Below, in pieces: positions 5,749 to 14,618 of a DNA stretch of 64,000 nucleotides. The translations under genes were made by a program, and so were the position numbers. Source of the stretch: a virus. The stretch's first letter is position 1, and each line of letters starts with the position of its first letter. A model generated the notes under the pieces. That model was not told the origin of the DNA. It did not search any database and saw only the letters and a list, made by a program, of their open reading frames with translations. Where the stretch lies: IMG/VR virus record IMGVR_UViG_3300030109_006070, positions 1 through 64,000 of that record; one strand, given 5' to 3'.

Positions 5749-6748
5749 ATGCAAAATATGCGGGGAGTCATTTGATTCATCGAGGAGCTTACACGCGCAC
5801 ATCAAAAAGCACGATAAGCTCTTGGGAGACTACTATGTAGAAAATTATTTAAGAAAAGATAAATTAACTGGCGAGTTAATACCTTTTAAAAATCAAAAGC
5901 AGTATTTTTCAACAGACTTTATCAACAAGAGGAATATGAAGAAGTGGTGCAACGAAGCACCGACTGAAGAAGTAAAAGACTTCATAGTAAAAACCTTAAA
6001 GCAAAAGCTCGAAGCCAAGGGCATTTCTGAAGGGCCACCTTCCACATACCTACAAACCACAAGCTTACCCGACATAGATCTATGTAAGCAGGTCTTTGGC
6101 AGCTATAGAGACACCTGTAAAGAATTAGACATGAAACCTATGCTGGCTGATTCGTTGCCCAAAGACTTCGACAAAGATTATTCAGATACACCCATCCTAA
6201 TAGACACCAGAGAACAAAAGCCCCTGCATTTCAACAATTCTGAATTGCTTAAACTTGATGTGGGGGATTATGCCGTGGCGGGTAATTTATATGACTATAC
6301 ATTCGTGGATAGGAAATCTTACCAGGATTTTTGCTCAACTGTAACAAATGGATACAACCGTTTTATTAAAGAGTTAGAAAGATGCAGATCTATGGGATGT
6401 TACCTGTATGTAGTCACAGAAACAGCTTTTGATAAGATGTGGGCCATAAATAGGCGGGTATATAAAAAATTTAAATTAGACTATGTTTATCATAGAATGA
6501 GGGAGATACAAGCTGACTATACAGATTGCTGTCAATTTGTATTCAGTGGATCGAGAGAGAAAAGCGAAGAGCTGATTCCTAAAATTCTTGTTTTAGGCAC
6601 GAAGCTCTGGGGAGTAGACCTTCAATATTTTTGGGACAAACAATTAAAAAAAGATGGCTTGGGAAACAGGACAACAGAAACTACACCGAAAGTACAAGGA
6701 TATAAACAAACACATTCTCGAAAAAGAGGGGTTTATAGAAGAAAATGA
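5738..6748 (+). CDS. C2H2 zinc finger plus XPF/ERCC4-type nuclease
   Basis: Numbering from the ATG at 5738; the upstream TTG is less likely. A C2H2 finger occupies residues 5-25 (Cys5, Cys8, His21, His25). An ERCC4 nuclease domain spans about 150-300 and shows the family motifs in order: IDTREQ (155-160), VGDYAV (175-180) and VDRKS (190-194), the equivalent of the ERKxxxD-type active site. ERCC4 nucleases cut branched or flapped DNA. The gene lies directly upstream of, and overlaps by 95 bp, the large terminase, a place where other phages carry HNH nucleases needed for packaging. It may debranch DNA for the motor; this is inference. Confidence 0.75.
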   Translation: MSFKCKICGESFDSSRSLHAHIKKHDKLLGDYYVENYLRKDKLTGELIPFKNQKQYFSTDFINKRNMKKWCNEAPTEEVKDFIVKTLKQKLEAKGISEGPPSTYLQTTSLPDIDLCKQVFGSYRDTCKELDMKPMLADSLPKDFDKDYSDTPILIDTREQKPLHFNNSELLKLDVGDYAVAGNLYDYTFVDRKSYQDFCSTVTNGYNRFIKELERCRSMGCYLYVVTETAFDKMWAINRRVYKKFKLDYVYHRMREIQADYTDCCQFVFSGSREKSEELIPKILVLGTKLWGVDLQYFWDKQLKKDGLGNRTTETTPKVQGYKQTHSRKRGVYRRK

Positions 6749-8519
6749 AGCGAAGATTTTGCTTTATAAATTTCTAAGAGAAAATCCGTCTTTTGCTTGT
6801 GAGTTGTTTACTGGGGTAAAATTATTCCCCTTCCAACATATGGCTATTAAAGCTATGATGGAGTCTGATTACTTTTTGGGGATATGGAGTCGAGGAATGT
6901 CTAAAAGCTTCTCTACGGGCGTTTTCGCGCTATTAGACGCTATTTTAAATCAGGGTGTCCAGATAGGTATTTTGTCTAAGTCTTTCAGGCAATCTAAAAT
7001 GATTTTCAAAAAAATTGAGGATATAGCCAAAAGCCCTAAAGCGACTTTCTTCGCTCAATGCATTACTAGAACATCTAAGATGAATGATGAGTGGGTAATG
7101 GAGATAGGTAGAAGTAGTATAAGGGCGCTTCCTTTGGGTGATGGAGAAAAATTAAGAGGATTTAGATTTCAAAGAATGATCATTGATGAGCTATTGTTGA
7201 TGCCTGAAAAAATTTACAATGAGGTAATCATTCCTTTCTTGTCGGTTGTGGAAAACCCGACAGAGCGTCAAGAAGTTTACGATTTAGAAACCCAAATGAT
7301 TGAGCAGGGTAAAATGAAAGAAGAGGAGAGAAAAAAATGGCCCAATAACAAAATTATTGGTTTGTCTTCAGCTTCTTACAAATTCGAATACTTGTATAAA
7401 ATTTATCAACAATATGAAGGTTTAATTTTGAATGAAAAGAAACAAGATGGGGCGCATAGAACAATTATGCATTTTAGCTATGACTGCGCTCCTGACCAAC
7501 TGTATGATCAAAGCTTGATTAATCAGTCTAGGTCTACAATGAGTGATTCCCAATTTGATAGGGAATTTGGAGCTATATTTACTGATGACAGCTCTGGATA
7601 CTTTAAAGTCAGTAAAATGGCTGCTTGCACCATTCCCGATGGCGAAGGCCAATGTGTAGAGGTAATAGGTAATCCTAAAGACGACTACATATTAGCGTTT
7701 GACCCATCTTGGTCGGAAAGTGAAAGTTCAGACGATTTCGCTATGCTTTTAATTAAATTAAATCGCGACACCAAAAAAGGAACTATTGTCCATAGTTATG
7801 CTCTTTCAGGAGCCAGTTTAAAAACTCATATCAAATACATAGCTTACGTATTAACTCACTTTAACATAGTCGCTGTGGTAGGTGACTACAATGGAGGCGT
7901 ACAATTTGTAAACTCTTGTAATGAAAGTGAAATTTTTAAAACAAAGAATTTAAAACTTGGTGTTATAGAAGCCGACCTAGATAAATCTAAAGATTACGAT
8001 AAAAACTTAAGAAGACTTAAAAATCAATACAACAAGTCTGAAAAGAAATTTGTGTTTCTTAGAAAACCTACTTCAGCATGGATTAGAGTAGCTAATGAAT
8101 CTTTACAGTCAGCCTTTGATCACAAGAGAATATTTTTCGCTGGAGCAGCTATGAACGACGATTATAACAACCAGAGAAAATCTAGAGTGCCTATCGAGCA
8201 ATTAAAGTTTATTAGAAATGACGCTAATGAAAAAGGGGGCAAAGGAGCCAGAATGATAGATTTTGTAGAGCACCAGAAAGATATGATGGATTTAATTAAG
8301 GTCCAATGTGCTCTTATACAAATTACAACTTCTGTTCAAGGCACCCAAAGCTTTGACTTACCTCCAAACTTAAGAAAGCAAAGCGGGGCTGATAAAGCTC
8401 GAAAAGACTCTTATTCAGCTTTAGTTTTGGGGAATTGGATGATGAACATTTTTTATGATATGGAGTCGGATGATATATCAAATACCCAAACGACTTTCAC
8501 TCCAATGTTTATTTCTTAA
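6654..8519 (+). CDS. terL: Terminase large subunit
   Basis: This is the packaging motor: an ATPase that pumps DNA into the prohead, plus a nuclease that cuts concatemers. Walker A-like SRGMSKS lies at residues 79-85 and Walker B MIIDE at 175-179. The RNase H-like nuclease half starts at AFDPSW (Asp350), continues with VGDYNGG (Asp411), and ends with acidic residues near 536-546 (DFVEHQKDMMDLI). The length of 621 aa is normal. The start ATG overlaps the nuclease gene by 95 bp. The portal follows after a 48-bp gap that contains a promoter-like motif. Confidence 0.93.
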   Translation: MAWETGQQKLHRKYKDINKHILEKEGFIEENEAKILLYKFLRENPSFACELFTGVKLFPFQHMAIKAMMESDYFLGIWSRGMSKSFSTGVFALLDAILNQGVQIGILSKSFRQSKMIFKKIEDIAKSPKATFFAQCITRTSKMNDEWVMEIGRSSIRALPLGDGEKLRGFRFQRMIIDELLLMPEKIYNEVIIPFLSVVENPTERQEVYDLETQMIEQGKMKEEERKKWPNNKIIGLSSASYKFEYLYKIYQQYEGLILNEKKQDGAHRTIMHFSYDCAPDQLYDQSLINQSRSTMSDSQFDREFGAIFTDDSSGYFKVSKMAACTIPDGEGQCVEVIGNPKDDYILAFDPSWSESESSDDFAMLLIKLNRDTKKGTIVHSYALSGASLKTHIKYIAYVLTHFNIVAVVGDYNGGVQFVNSCNESEIFKTKNLKLGVIEADLDKSKDYDKNLRRLKNQYNKSEKKFVFLRKPTSAWIRVANESLQSAFDHKRIFFAGAAMNDDYNNQRKSRVPIEQLKFIRNDANEKGGKGARMIDFVEHQKDMMDLIKVQCALIQITTSVQGTQSFDLPPNLRKQSGADKARKDSYSALVLGNWMMNIFYDMESDDISNTQTTFTPMFIS

Positions 8520-8547
8520 CTTTTAAAAGTTGAAAGTTAACTTTGTC

Positions 8548-8560
8548 GTGTAAGATAAAT
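8548..8560 (+). promoter_or_regulatory. GTGTAA-type promoter candidate
   Basis: GTGTAAGATAAAT sits before the portal gene, ending seven bases before the ATG at 8568. An AT-rich palindrome (ACTTTTAAAAGT, 8519-8530) lies just upstream. Confidence 0.4.
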
Positions 8561-8567
8561 TATATTT

Positions 8568-10523
8568 ATGGCTAAAAGAAAATATACGAAGCGTTCTGAA
8601 TATTGGAACAAGTTTACTCATCCTTCACAAGTAGAGGGGCAAGAACCCTCTCCAGAACTTTTAGGAGAACCTTTTTATACTTCTGATGCATCTTATACTG
8701 CGACATCAGAAGCTAGAAGGCAGGATGCATCGACGGGTAAGTTTTCAGGCTCTCGGACCAATAGGGCGGCTTTTGTGACCCAAAAAGAAAGATACTCTAG
8801 TATTCGTAGGGGGCTACTGCCTTATGAGTATGCTGCTGACGGAGTGACTTGTAGAGACGCTATAGAGCTTTGTCAGAAAGCTTATTGTAATGTCGCTGTC
8901 TTTAGAAATGCCATAGATATTATGTCAGAGTTTACAAACACTGATATTTATTTAGAAGGAGGTAGCAGAAAAAGTAGAGAGTTCTTTTATGAATGGTTTA
9001 AAAGAATTAATATTATCGGTCTAAAAGATCAATATTTTAGAGAATACTATAGAAGCGGTAATATTTTCCTATACAGAATAGACGGCAAATTTAAAGCCGA
9101 CGATTACGCTAGGCTTATTAATCAAGTAGGATCAATCGGGGCTAACTCCAACAAAATACCCTTGAAGTATATTCTTCTGAACCCATATGATGTTATAGCT
9201 AGGAGATCCACTACTTTTACTTCTGGGGGAGTATACCAAAAAGTTTTATCTGAATATGAGATAGCCAGACTGGGTAGCCCTCAAACTGACGAAGATCTAG
9301 CTATATTTGAAGCCTTAGATGGAGATATCAAAGATTCTATCCAAAAAGGTTCTTACAGTAATAAAGGGATAAAAATAAATTTAGACCCCAAGAGATTATC
9401 TTACTCTTTCTATAAAAAACAAGATTATGAGCCATTTGCAGTTCCTTTCGGATTTCCAGTCTTAGAAGATATCAACGCTAAGATGGAATTAAAGAAAATG
9501 GACCAAGCGATTACAAGAACTGTAGAAAATGTAATCTTACTTATCACTATGGGTGCTGATCCAGAAAAAGGAGGAGTTAACCCAAACAACATGGCTGCTA
9601 TGCAAAACTTGTTTAAAAACGAGAGCGTAGGCAGAGTTTTAGTTTCTGATTATACAACTAAAGCAGAATTTATTATACCAGAGCTTAATTTGGTTTTGGG
9701 GCCTGAAAAGTATCAGATACTTAACGATGATATTAAGCAAGGTTTACAGAATATTGTAGTTGGCGAAGAGAAATTCAACTCTACCCAAGTCAAAGCTCAA
9801 ATCTTTATTGATAGACTACAAGAATCTAGATACGGGTTTTTAAATGATTTTTTAAATAAAGAAATCAAAAGGATTGCTAAAGATTTAGGTTTCCGCTCTT
9901 GGCCAGAAGCTAAAATGAAAGACATCGACATGAGAGATGAGGTTCAGCTTATGAGGGCATCCACTCGACTTATGGAGCTTGGCATCATTACCCCAGAGCA
10001 AGGAATGGAAATGTTCCACAATGGAAAGTTCCCAGAGCCAGACAAATTAGATTCTGCTCAACAAGACTTTTTAGAGGATCGAGAAAAAGGTTATTACAAT
10101 CCAATTGTAGGAGGTGTCCCAGTTTATTCTCCCGATGGCGCAGCCAAAGGACCAAAAAAAGAAGCTGGCAGACCAGAAGGGACTACAGATATTCCTTTAG
10201 CTAATGCTGCATATTCTAGGTCTAGCATACAAAAAACCATCTATAGTATTGATAGCTTTATTCATGATGCTAAAGATAAAATGGTATCTCATTTAGGCGT
10301 TTCAGAACTTAGCGAAGCTCAAGAAGAGATGGTATCAAATTTGTGCGAATCTATTGTTTGTTCTTATAATAAAGAATATTGGGACGAAACATTAGAATCG
10401 TGTGTAAAAGATTTTAACGAAATTGAAAATTTGCAAACTTTAAAAGAAGTTTTGGATATTTCAGCTCAACATACTTTAGAAACATACCCAGCCGCCATTT
10501 TATATCACAGCCATGAAAAATAG
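8568..10523 (+). CDS. Portal protein
   Basis: The portal is the twelve-subunit ring at the capsid vertex through which DNA enters and leaves. At 651 aa and directly downstream of the large terminase, the gene has the family's expected place and size. Recognisable portions include RNAIDIMSEFTNTDIYLEGG (about 115-135), the YYRSGNIFLYRI strand pair near 160-172, and ILLNPYDVIARRS near 200-212. The C-terminus (about 540-651) adds a helical extension. The stop codon overlaps the next gene by 11 bp. It probably has its own GTGTAA-type promoter. Confidence 0.9.
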   Translation: MAKRKYTKRSEYWNKFTHPSQVEGQEPSPELLGEPFYTSDASYTATSEARRQDASTGKFSGSRTNRAAFVTQKERYSSIRRGLLPYEYAADGVTCRDAIELCQKAYCNVAVFRNAIDIMSEFTNTDIYLEGGSRKSREFFYEWFKRINIIGLKDQYFREYYRSGNIFLYRIDGKFKADDYARLINQVGSIGANSNKIPLKYILLNPYDVIARRSTTFTSGGVYQKVLSEYEIARLGSPQTDEDLAIFEALDGDIKDSIQKGSYSNKGIKINLDPKRLSYSFYKKQDYEPFAVPFGFPVLEDINAKMELKKMDQAITRTVENVILLITMGADPEKGGVNPNNMAAMQNLFKNESVGRVLVSDYTTKAEFIIPELNLVLGPEKYQILNDDIKQGLQNIVVGEEKFNSTQVKAQIFIDRLQESRYGFLNDFLNKEIKRIAKDLGFRSWPEAKMKDIDMRDEVQLMRASTRLMELGIITPEQGMEMFHNGKFPEPDKLDSAQQDFLEDREKGYYNPIVGGVPVYSPDGAAKGPKKEAGRPEGTTDIPLANAAYSRSSIQKTIYSIDSFIHDAKDKMVSHLGVSELSEAQEEMVSNLCESIVCSYNKEYWDETLESCVKDFNEIENLQTLKEVLDISAQHTLETYPAAILYHSHEK

Positions 10524-10992
10524 TAATTTAAATCATAATGAAATTGAAGTTTCCATTTCTGCCGAACAAATCGAGGCAGCTATGACCCCGAAACAAAAAG
10601 AGGCTCTAGACAAGAATAAAGACGGCAAAGTGTCTAAAGAAGACTTCGAAATGCTCCGCAAATCCAAGAGTATGGATAAGAAGCAATATGATAAAATTGA
10701 CAAGAAAGAACTCAAGCAAGACACTAAAAAAGAAAAAGTTGAGCATGAGAAGGACGCTATAAAAGACGACAAAAGCAAGATTAAAAAGCTAGATAAAGGC
10801 GCTCCTTCCGAAAAGAAGTCTATCGAAAAGAAAGATCTTAAGAAAGATATGAAGTTCGACAAAGACTCTAAGAAAAAAATGGAAGCCGACTATGGGGATG
10901 ATAGTAAAAAAATCAAACCTAAAAAAAGCTACGCTCAAATGCTCACTGATATCGCCGCTGAAAGATACGGTAAAAAAAAAGAAGCGAGCTAA
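10513..10992 (+). CDS. Lys/Asp-rich head protein with EF-hand loop; probable frameshift donor
   Basis: A 159-aa, highly charged protein, 30-40% Lys plus Asp/Glu. Residues 33-44 (DKNKDGKVSKED) form a textbook EF-hand calcium loop, with ligands at positions 1, 3, 5 and 12. The rest is low-complexity charged helix. The frame ends GKKKEAS at a run of nine A (10972-10980). A -1 slip there joins 69 more codons with a conserved-looking domain (next entry), giving about 225 aa. Its place between portal and protease suggests a capsid assembly or maturation role. Confidence 0.6.
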   Translation: MKNSNLNHNEIEVSISAEQIEAAMTPKQKEALDKNKDGKVSKEDFEMLRKSKSMDKKQYDKIDKKELKQDTKKEKVEHEKDAIKDDKSKIKKLDKGAPSEKKSIEKKDLKKDMKFDKDSKKKMEADYGDDSKKIKPKKSYAQMLTDIAAERYGKKKEAS

Positions 10993-11189
10993 AAGATAGC
11001 GACTTCCTTGATCCGAAGAGACGGTCTTTTCCTGTTTTATCTGCTCGGGATGTAAAAAATGCAGTAAGTAGCTGGGGTAGATATGAAGGCTCAATGAGTT
11101 TCGAAGAGTTTAAAAGTAAACTAACTCAAAGGGCTAAAAAAATTGGAGCAGAAAGCGCTCTACCTAAAAGCTGGATGGATAAAAAATAA
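10974..11189 (+). CDS. Downstream frame of the -1 frameshift; DUF6582-like domain
   Basis: Frame -1 relative to the preceding gene is open from 10974 to a TAA at 11187-11189 and encodes a well-formed domain starting KDSDFLDPKRRSFPV, continuing DVKNAVSSWGRYEG and ending KSWMDKK. This resembles the short domain (LxDPxRRSYPV, then a helical Ala/Lys segment) found in phage head and protease proteins. There is no ATG, GTG or TTG before the domain; the first in-frame ATG is too late. The stop overlaps the next start as TAATG, as in a coupled gene. Either ribosomes slip at the A9 run or the run is one base off in this assembly. Confidence 0.6.
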   Translation, partial: KKRSELKDSDFLDPKRRSFPVLSARDVKNAVSSWGRYEGSMSFEEFKSKLTQRAKKIGAESALPKSWMDKK

Positions 11190-12679
11190 TGGATTACAAA
11201 TACACTGCTACATTTGAAGCTCCTTTAATTCCTTGCGAAATAAATGAGGCTTCTTTAATTTCTAAGGCTTCTTTACAAAATTTAGAGCCTTTAGTCCCTA
11301 GTGATATAGATTACGACGAAAATGTAGATTTAATGGGTGTGGCTTTTAATGCTGCTGTAATTAACCAATTTAATAAAAATGGTGATGGGATGGATACATC
11401 TACAGCCTTAAAATATACTAATAAGTTTATTCATAAGCCTACAAATATAGAGCATGATAAACAAAAGGTTGTGGGGCATGTTGTTTCTGCTGGATACAGC
11501 AAGTTTGGTTCTAGCGAGTTAATGGGAGAAGAAGAGGTCAAAACTCTTAGAGAACCTTTTAACATTTCTTTGGGAGCTGTCTTATATAAAACAATTAATC
11601 CTAATTTTACTAATTTAGTAAAAAATTCTTTAGATTCAGAAAGTGATCAATATCAGAAGGTTTCCGCTAGTTGGGAAGTGGGATTCAATAGTTATGTTTT
11701 AGCTGTTGGAAGCGATAAGCTAAGTGAAGCTAGAATTATCTCTGACCCCGAAGAAATAGCTAAATTACAGGGTAATTTAAGGAGCTATGGAGGTAATGGG
11801 AAAACCGATAAGGGAGAAAAAATCAACAGGCTTATCATGGGAGATATATACCCATTAGGCATTGCTTACACCCTTAACCCAGCAGCCGATGTAAAAGGTT
11901 TATACTCTAAGCCCCCTGAAAAAACTCAAATTTTTATAAACGATAAGAGGGATAAAATTTCACAAAATAATAATTTAAATGTAAACAACCAAAAGAACAT
12001 CATTGATATGGAACTTGAAAATACTCTAAACGAACTGAAGGATCTTCTAAAGGAGAAGAAATTCTCTAAGGAGGCTGTTGCTTCCTTAACTGATACCTTT
12101 GCCGATGCGATCCGTCAGCGGGACGAACAATACCGTAACGATCTCGAAGCAGAGAAATTGCAGAAAGAAGATAAAATTAAAGAATACGAAGACCTCAAAG
12201 CTTCTGTGAAGGCGCTTGAGGAAAAGCTGGGTGCTGCTAGTGAGCGCATTTCTGGTTATGAAAACGAGGAGAAAGCTCAAAAGGCAATTGCTTCGTTTAA
12301 CTCTCGTATGGATTCAATTGATGAGAAATTCGAACTTGATGATCAAGATCGTGAGTTTCTCGCTTCTGAACTTAAAACTTTAGATGATGACGCTTCTTAC
12401 GAAGCTTTTGCTTCTAAGTTGGATGTTTTGTGGAAACATAAGAACAAAGAAGTTCAAGAAGAATTTAATTCTCAAATTCAAGCTCGTATTGATGAAGAAG
12501 TAGCTAAAAAGCTTTCTAACGCTTCTGTTGAAGAAGTAAAAATTGAAGAAGCTCTTGACGCTGCTGAAACAGTAGATGCAGAAGTCTCTAATGCAAATGA
12601 GGCTATCGCATCTGAAGAACCCTCTTTGCGTGATAAGTTCAAATCAGCTTTTTCACGCGATAACATTGAAATTTCTTAA
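11189..12679 (+). CDS. Prohead protease fused to scaffold protein
   Basis: The N-terminal ~240 residues look like a prohead maturation protease: IHKPTNIEHDKQKVVGHVVS (about 84-103), with a candidate catalytic His in NIEHD and a Ser in KVSASWEVGF near 160. Residues 274-496 are a different kind of protein: acidic, Ala/Glu/Lys-rich coiled coil, ending in SLRDKFKSAFSRDN, as expected of a scaffold. So one gene carries both roles, as in lambda C/Nu3. An in-frame ATG at 12008 (residue 274) could start a separate scaffold. Codon use changes near there to the C-rich style of the capsid genes. Confidence 0.7.
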   Translation: MDYKYTATFEAPLIPCEINEASLISKASLQNLEPLVPSDIDYDENVDLMGVAFNAAVINQFNKNGDGMDTSTALKYTNKFIHKPTNIEHDKQKVVGHVVSAGYSKFGSSELMGEEEVKTLREPFNISLGAVLYKTINPNFTNLVKNSLDSESDQYQKVSASWEVGFNSYVLAVGSDKLSEARIISDPEEIAKLQGNLRSYGGNGKTDKGEKINRLIMGDIYPLGIAYTLNPAADVKGLYSKPPEKTQIFINDKRDKISQNNNLNVNNQKNIIDMELENTLNELKDLLKEKKFSKEAVASLTDTFADAIRQRDEQYRNDLEAEKLQKEDKIKEYEDLKASVKALEEKLGAASERISGYENEEKAQKAIASFNSRMDSIDEKFELDDQDREFLASELKTLDDDASYEAFASKLDVLWKHKNKEVQEEFNSQIQARIDEEVAKKLSNASVEEVKIEEALDAAETVDAEVSNANEAIASEEPSLRDKFKSAFSRDNIEIS

Positions 12680-12696
12680 TTTAACAAACTAAAATT

Positions 12697-13365
12697 ATGG
12701 CATTACGAATTCTACCATTCAGACAATACTCTGATCACGATGTCGTTAACATGTACTCCGTTATTGCGAGTGATGTTCTCGATAGCACCACTGGAACAGG
12801 CGCTGGCGATGCTGGCGTATTTGTGAAGGTGTCAGACGGTAACTTCGACAACGATCCTGTAACTTACCAAACGAACAGCTACTTGGGTAACACCAGCTAT
12901 CCGTTCCTTGGAACTACAGAGATGTATCCCGAAGTTAATCTCAAAATTACAGGCGCTAAAGGCGAAGATCATGCTCTCGGGCTGACTCTTTATCAAACCG
13001 CTAAAAACGACGAGAACGGCGAAAAGCTTCTTTACAACCCACAGAAACAAGAGGAACTCCAAGCAATGCTCCCAGGGCAAGCTGTTCCTGTAGCAACTAA
13101 AGGTATCTTTACTTTATCTTCTGCTGCTTTTGACGGGCCAATTAGTAGCTATGCCCCAGGAAACAGGATTAAACTTTCTGCGGTTACCGCTGGTAAAGTA
13201 ACAGGTTTCGCTACCATAGCTCAAAGCTCTATGACTACTGGAGATTTATTCGCAGAGGATAAAGTCTTTGGTCACGTTCTTGGAACAGGGGTTCGCTCAA
13301 GCGTTGGGCCTACTACTGACCAGTTCGCGGGTAACTACATCGTTGTATCGTTTGATTGTAACTAA
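12697..13365 (+). CDS. Putative head decoration/stabilisation protein
   Basis: A 222-aa beta-rich protein with no recalled family. Its place between scaffold and major capsid, and its codon use (AAC, TAC, GGT, CTT and ATC preferred, as in the capsid gene), indicate a highly made virion protein. N-terminal residues MALRILPFRQYSDHDVVNMY are followed by a Gly/Asp-rich loop and several strands such as YPEVNLKITGAKGEDHALGL. By position and abundance it is most likely the capsid decoration protein, comparable in role to lambda gpD. It is co-transcribed with the capsid gene 23 bp downstream. Confidence 0.6.
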   Translation: MALRILPFRQYSDHDVVNMYSVIASDVLDSTTGTGAGDAGVFVKVSDGNFDNDPVTYQTNSYLGNTSYPFLGTTEMYPEVNLKITGAKGEDHALGLTLYQTAKNDENGEKLLYNPQKQEELQAMLPGQAVPVATKGIFTLSSAAFDGPISSYAPGNRIKLSAVTAGKVTGFATIAQSSMTTGDLFAEDKVFGHVLGTGVRSSVGPTTDQFAGNYIVVSFDCN

Positions 13366-13388
13366 TAACTAGAGAAAGGCTTTATAAC

Positions 13389-14534
13389 ATGAAAATTACT
13401 TTAAAAAGAACTCCAGAACAAGTCGAGCTTGTAAAAGCTATGGCTTCTCGTAACCGCACTGTGGCATACGAGGCTCAAGTAGCACTTGCTGAATTTATCG
13501 GACCAGTTTTGGCCGAGGTTCTCAACAATGCTCCTACTGTAAGCAACCTTTTCAATTCGCTTCAATTTGATGCGGATGATAACCCAAGCATCCCGCTTGA
13601 TCTTTACTACGACATTTCTGACGAAGATTACGTCAGAGTGTGGAGTCAGAGTCATGCAGGTGGTCTTCCAAGTAACCAAGTGCTTCCTACAGCTTCCGAG
13701 CTTAAGTTAGCTACTTACACTCTTGATGCCGCCGTTGATTTTGATCGCCGTTACGCAGCAAAGAGCCGCATGGATGTGGTTGGGAAAACTTTTACTCGCG
13801 TTGCACAAGAGATCCTTCTTAAGCAAGAGCGCACTTCCGCTACTCTTCTTATGACTTCACTTGCTGGCGCTTCGATTAACAGCTCCCCACTATTTGAAGA
13901 CAAGCAGATCTTCAGGACTGTCACCGCAGACACTGTTCTTATTGATGACTTCAATAAGCTCATGACTCTTGCGAAGCGCATCAACACTTCTTGGATTGGT
14001 GGAACTCCCACTACTCGTACTCGCGGTATCACTGATATCGTCTGTTCTCCAGAGGTTGTTGGAAGCATTCGTGCGATGGCTTACAACCCTGTAAACACCA
14101 CTGCTGTCCCTGACACAACTGAATCTACAGTTCTTGCAGCTCCTGAACAGCTCCGTAACGAGCTTTATCAGAACGCAGGTCTTGATAGCTTCATGGGTGT
14201 TAACATCTTGGAATTTAACGAGATGGGTAAAGGACAGAAGTTCAACACTATCTTCGACACTGCTGCTGGAACTGCTAGCTACAAGACATTTGATCTTGCT
14301 AGAGCTAACCAGTTTAATGGCACATCTGACGAAATTATCGTTGGTGTTGATCGTACTCGCGATTCACTCATGCGCGTTGTTGCTACTGATCCAGATAGCA
14401 GCAGTGAGCTTAACCTAATCGCAGATGACCAGTATAGCGTTCGTCAGAACAAGATTGGTTACTACGGTCAGCTTGAGGAAGGACGAGTTGTCCTTGACAA
14501 CCGTGTCCTCATGGGACTTATCAAGGGTCAGTAA
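13389..14534 (+). CDS. Major capsid protein
   Basis: A 381-aa protein in the expected position after protease/scaffold and decoration genes. The N-terminal helix (residues about 6-40) is followed by the N-arm and strand IPLDLYYDISDEDYVRVWSQ, then an alpha/beta core (VGKTFTRVAQEILLKQERT, SPEVVGSIRAMAYNP) compatible with the HK97 fold. The last 40 residues (DQYSVRQNKIGYYGQLEEGRVV) form a strand-rich tail. Codon use is the most biased in the window, as expected of the most abundant protein. A strong terminator follows. The exact family within HK97-like capsids cannot be fixed by eye. Confidence 0.88.
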   Translation: MKITLKRTPEQVELVKAMASRNRTVAYEAQVALAEFIGPVLAEVLNNAPTVSNLFNSLQFDADDNPSIPLDLYYDISDEDYVRVWSQSHAGGLPSNQVLPTASELKLATYTLDAAVDFDRRYAAKSRMDVVGKTFTRVAQEILLKQERTSATLLMTSLAGASINSSPLFEDKQIFRTVTADTVLIDDFNKLMTLAKRINTSWIGGTPTTRTRGITDIVCSPEVVGSIRAMAYNPVNTTAVPDTTESTVLAAPEQLRNELYQNAGLDSFMGVNILEFNEMGKGQKFNTIFDTAAGTASYKTFDLARANQFNGTSDEIIVGVDRTRDSLMRVVATDPDSSSELNLIADDQYSVRQNKIGYYGQLEEGRVVLDNRVLMGLIKGQ

Positions 14535-14554
14535 AAACCCTATCAATTATAAAG

Positions 14555-14586
14555 AAAGCCGTCCCTTCGGGGGCGGCTTTTTTTTT
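14555..14586 (+). terminator. Rho-independent terminator after capsid gene
   Basis: AAAGCCGTCCC, loop TTCG, then GGGGCGGCTTT followed by a run of T. A strong stem with a stable tetraloop ends the capsid transcript about 20 bp past the stop codon. Confidence 0.92.
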
Positions 14587-14600
14587 GTAATTTATTAATT

Positions 14601-14614
14601 AAGTGTATATAATA
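14601..14614 (+). promoter_or_regulatory. AAGTGTATATAATA promoter candidate
   Basis: Directly after the capsid terminator and ending four bases before the ATG at 14619. It combines the AAGTGTA motif with a TATAAT box, so transcription of the connector genes restarts here. Confidence 0.5.
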
Positions 14615-14618
14615 CTGT

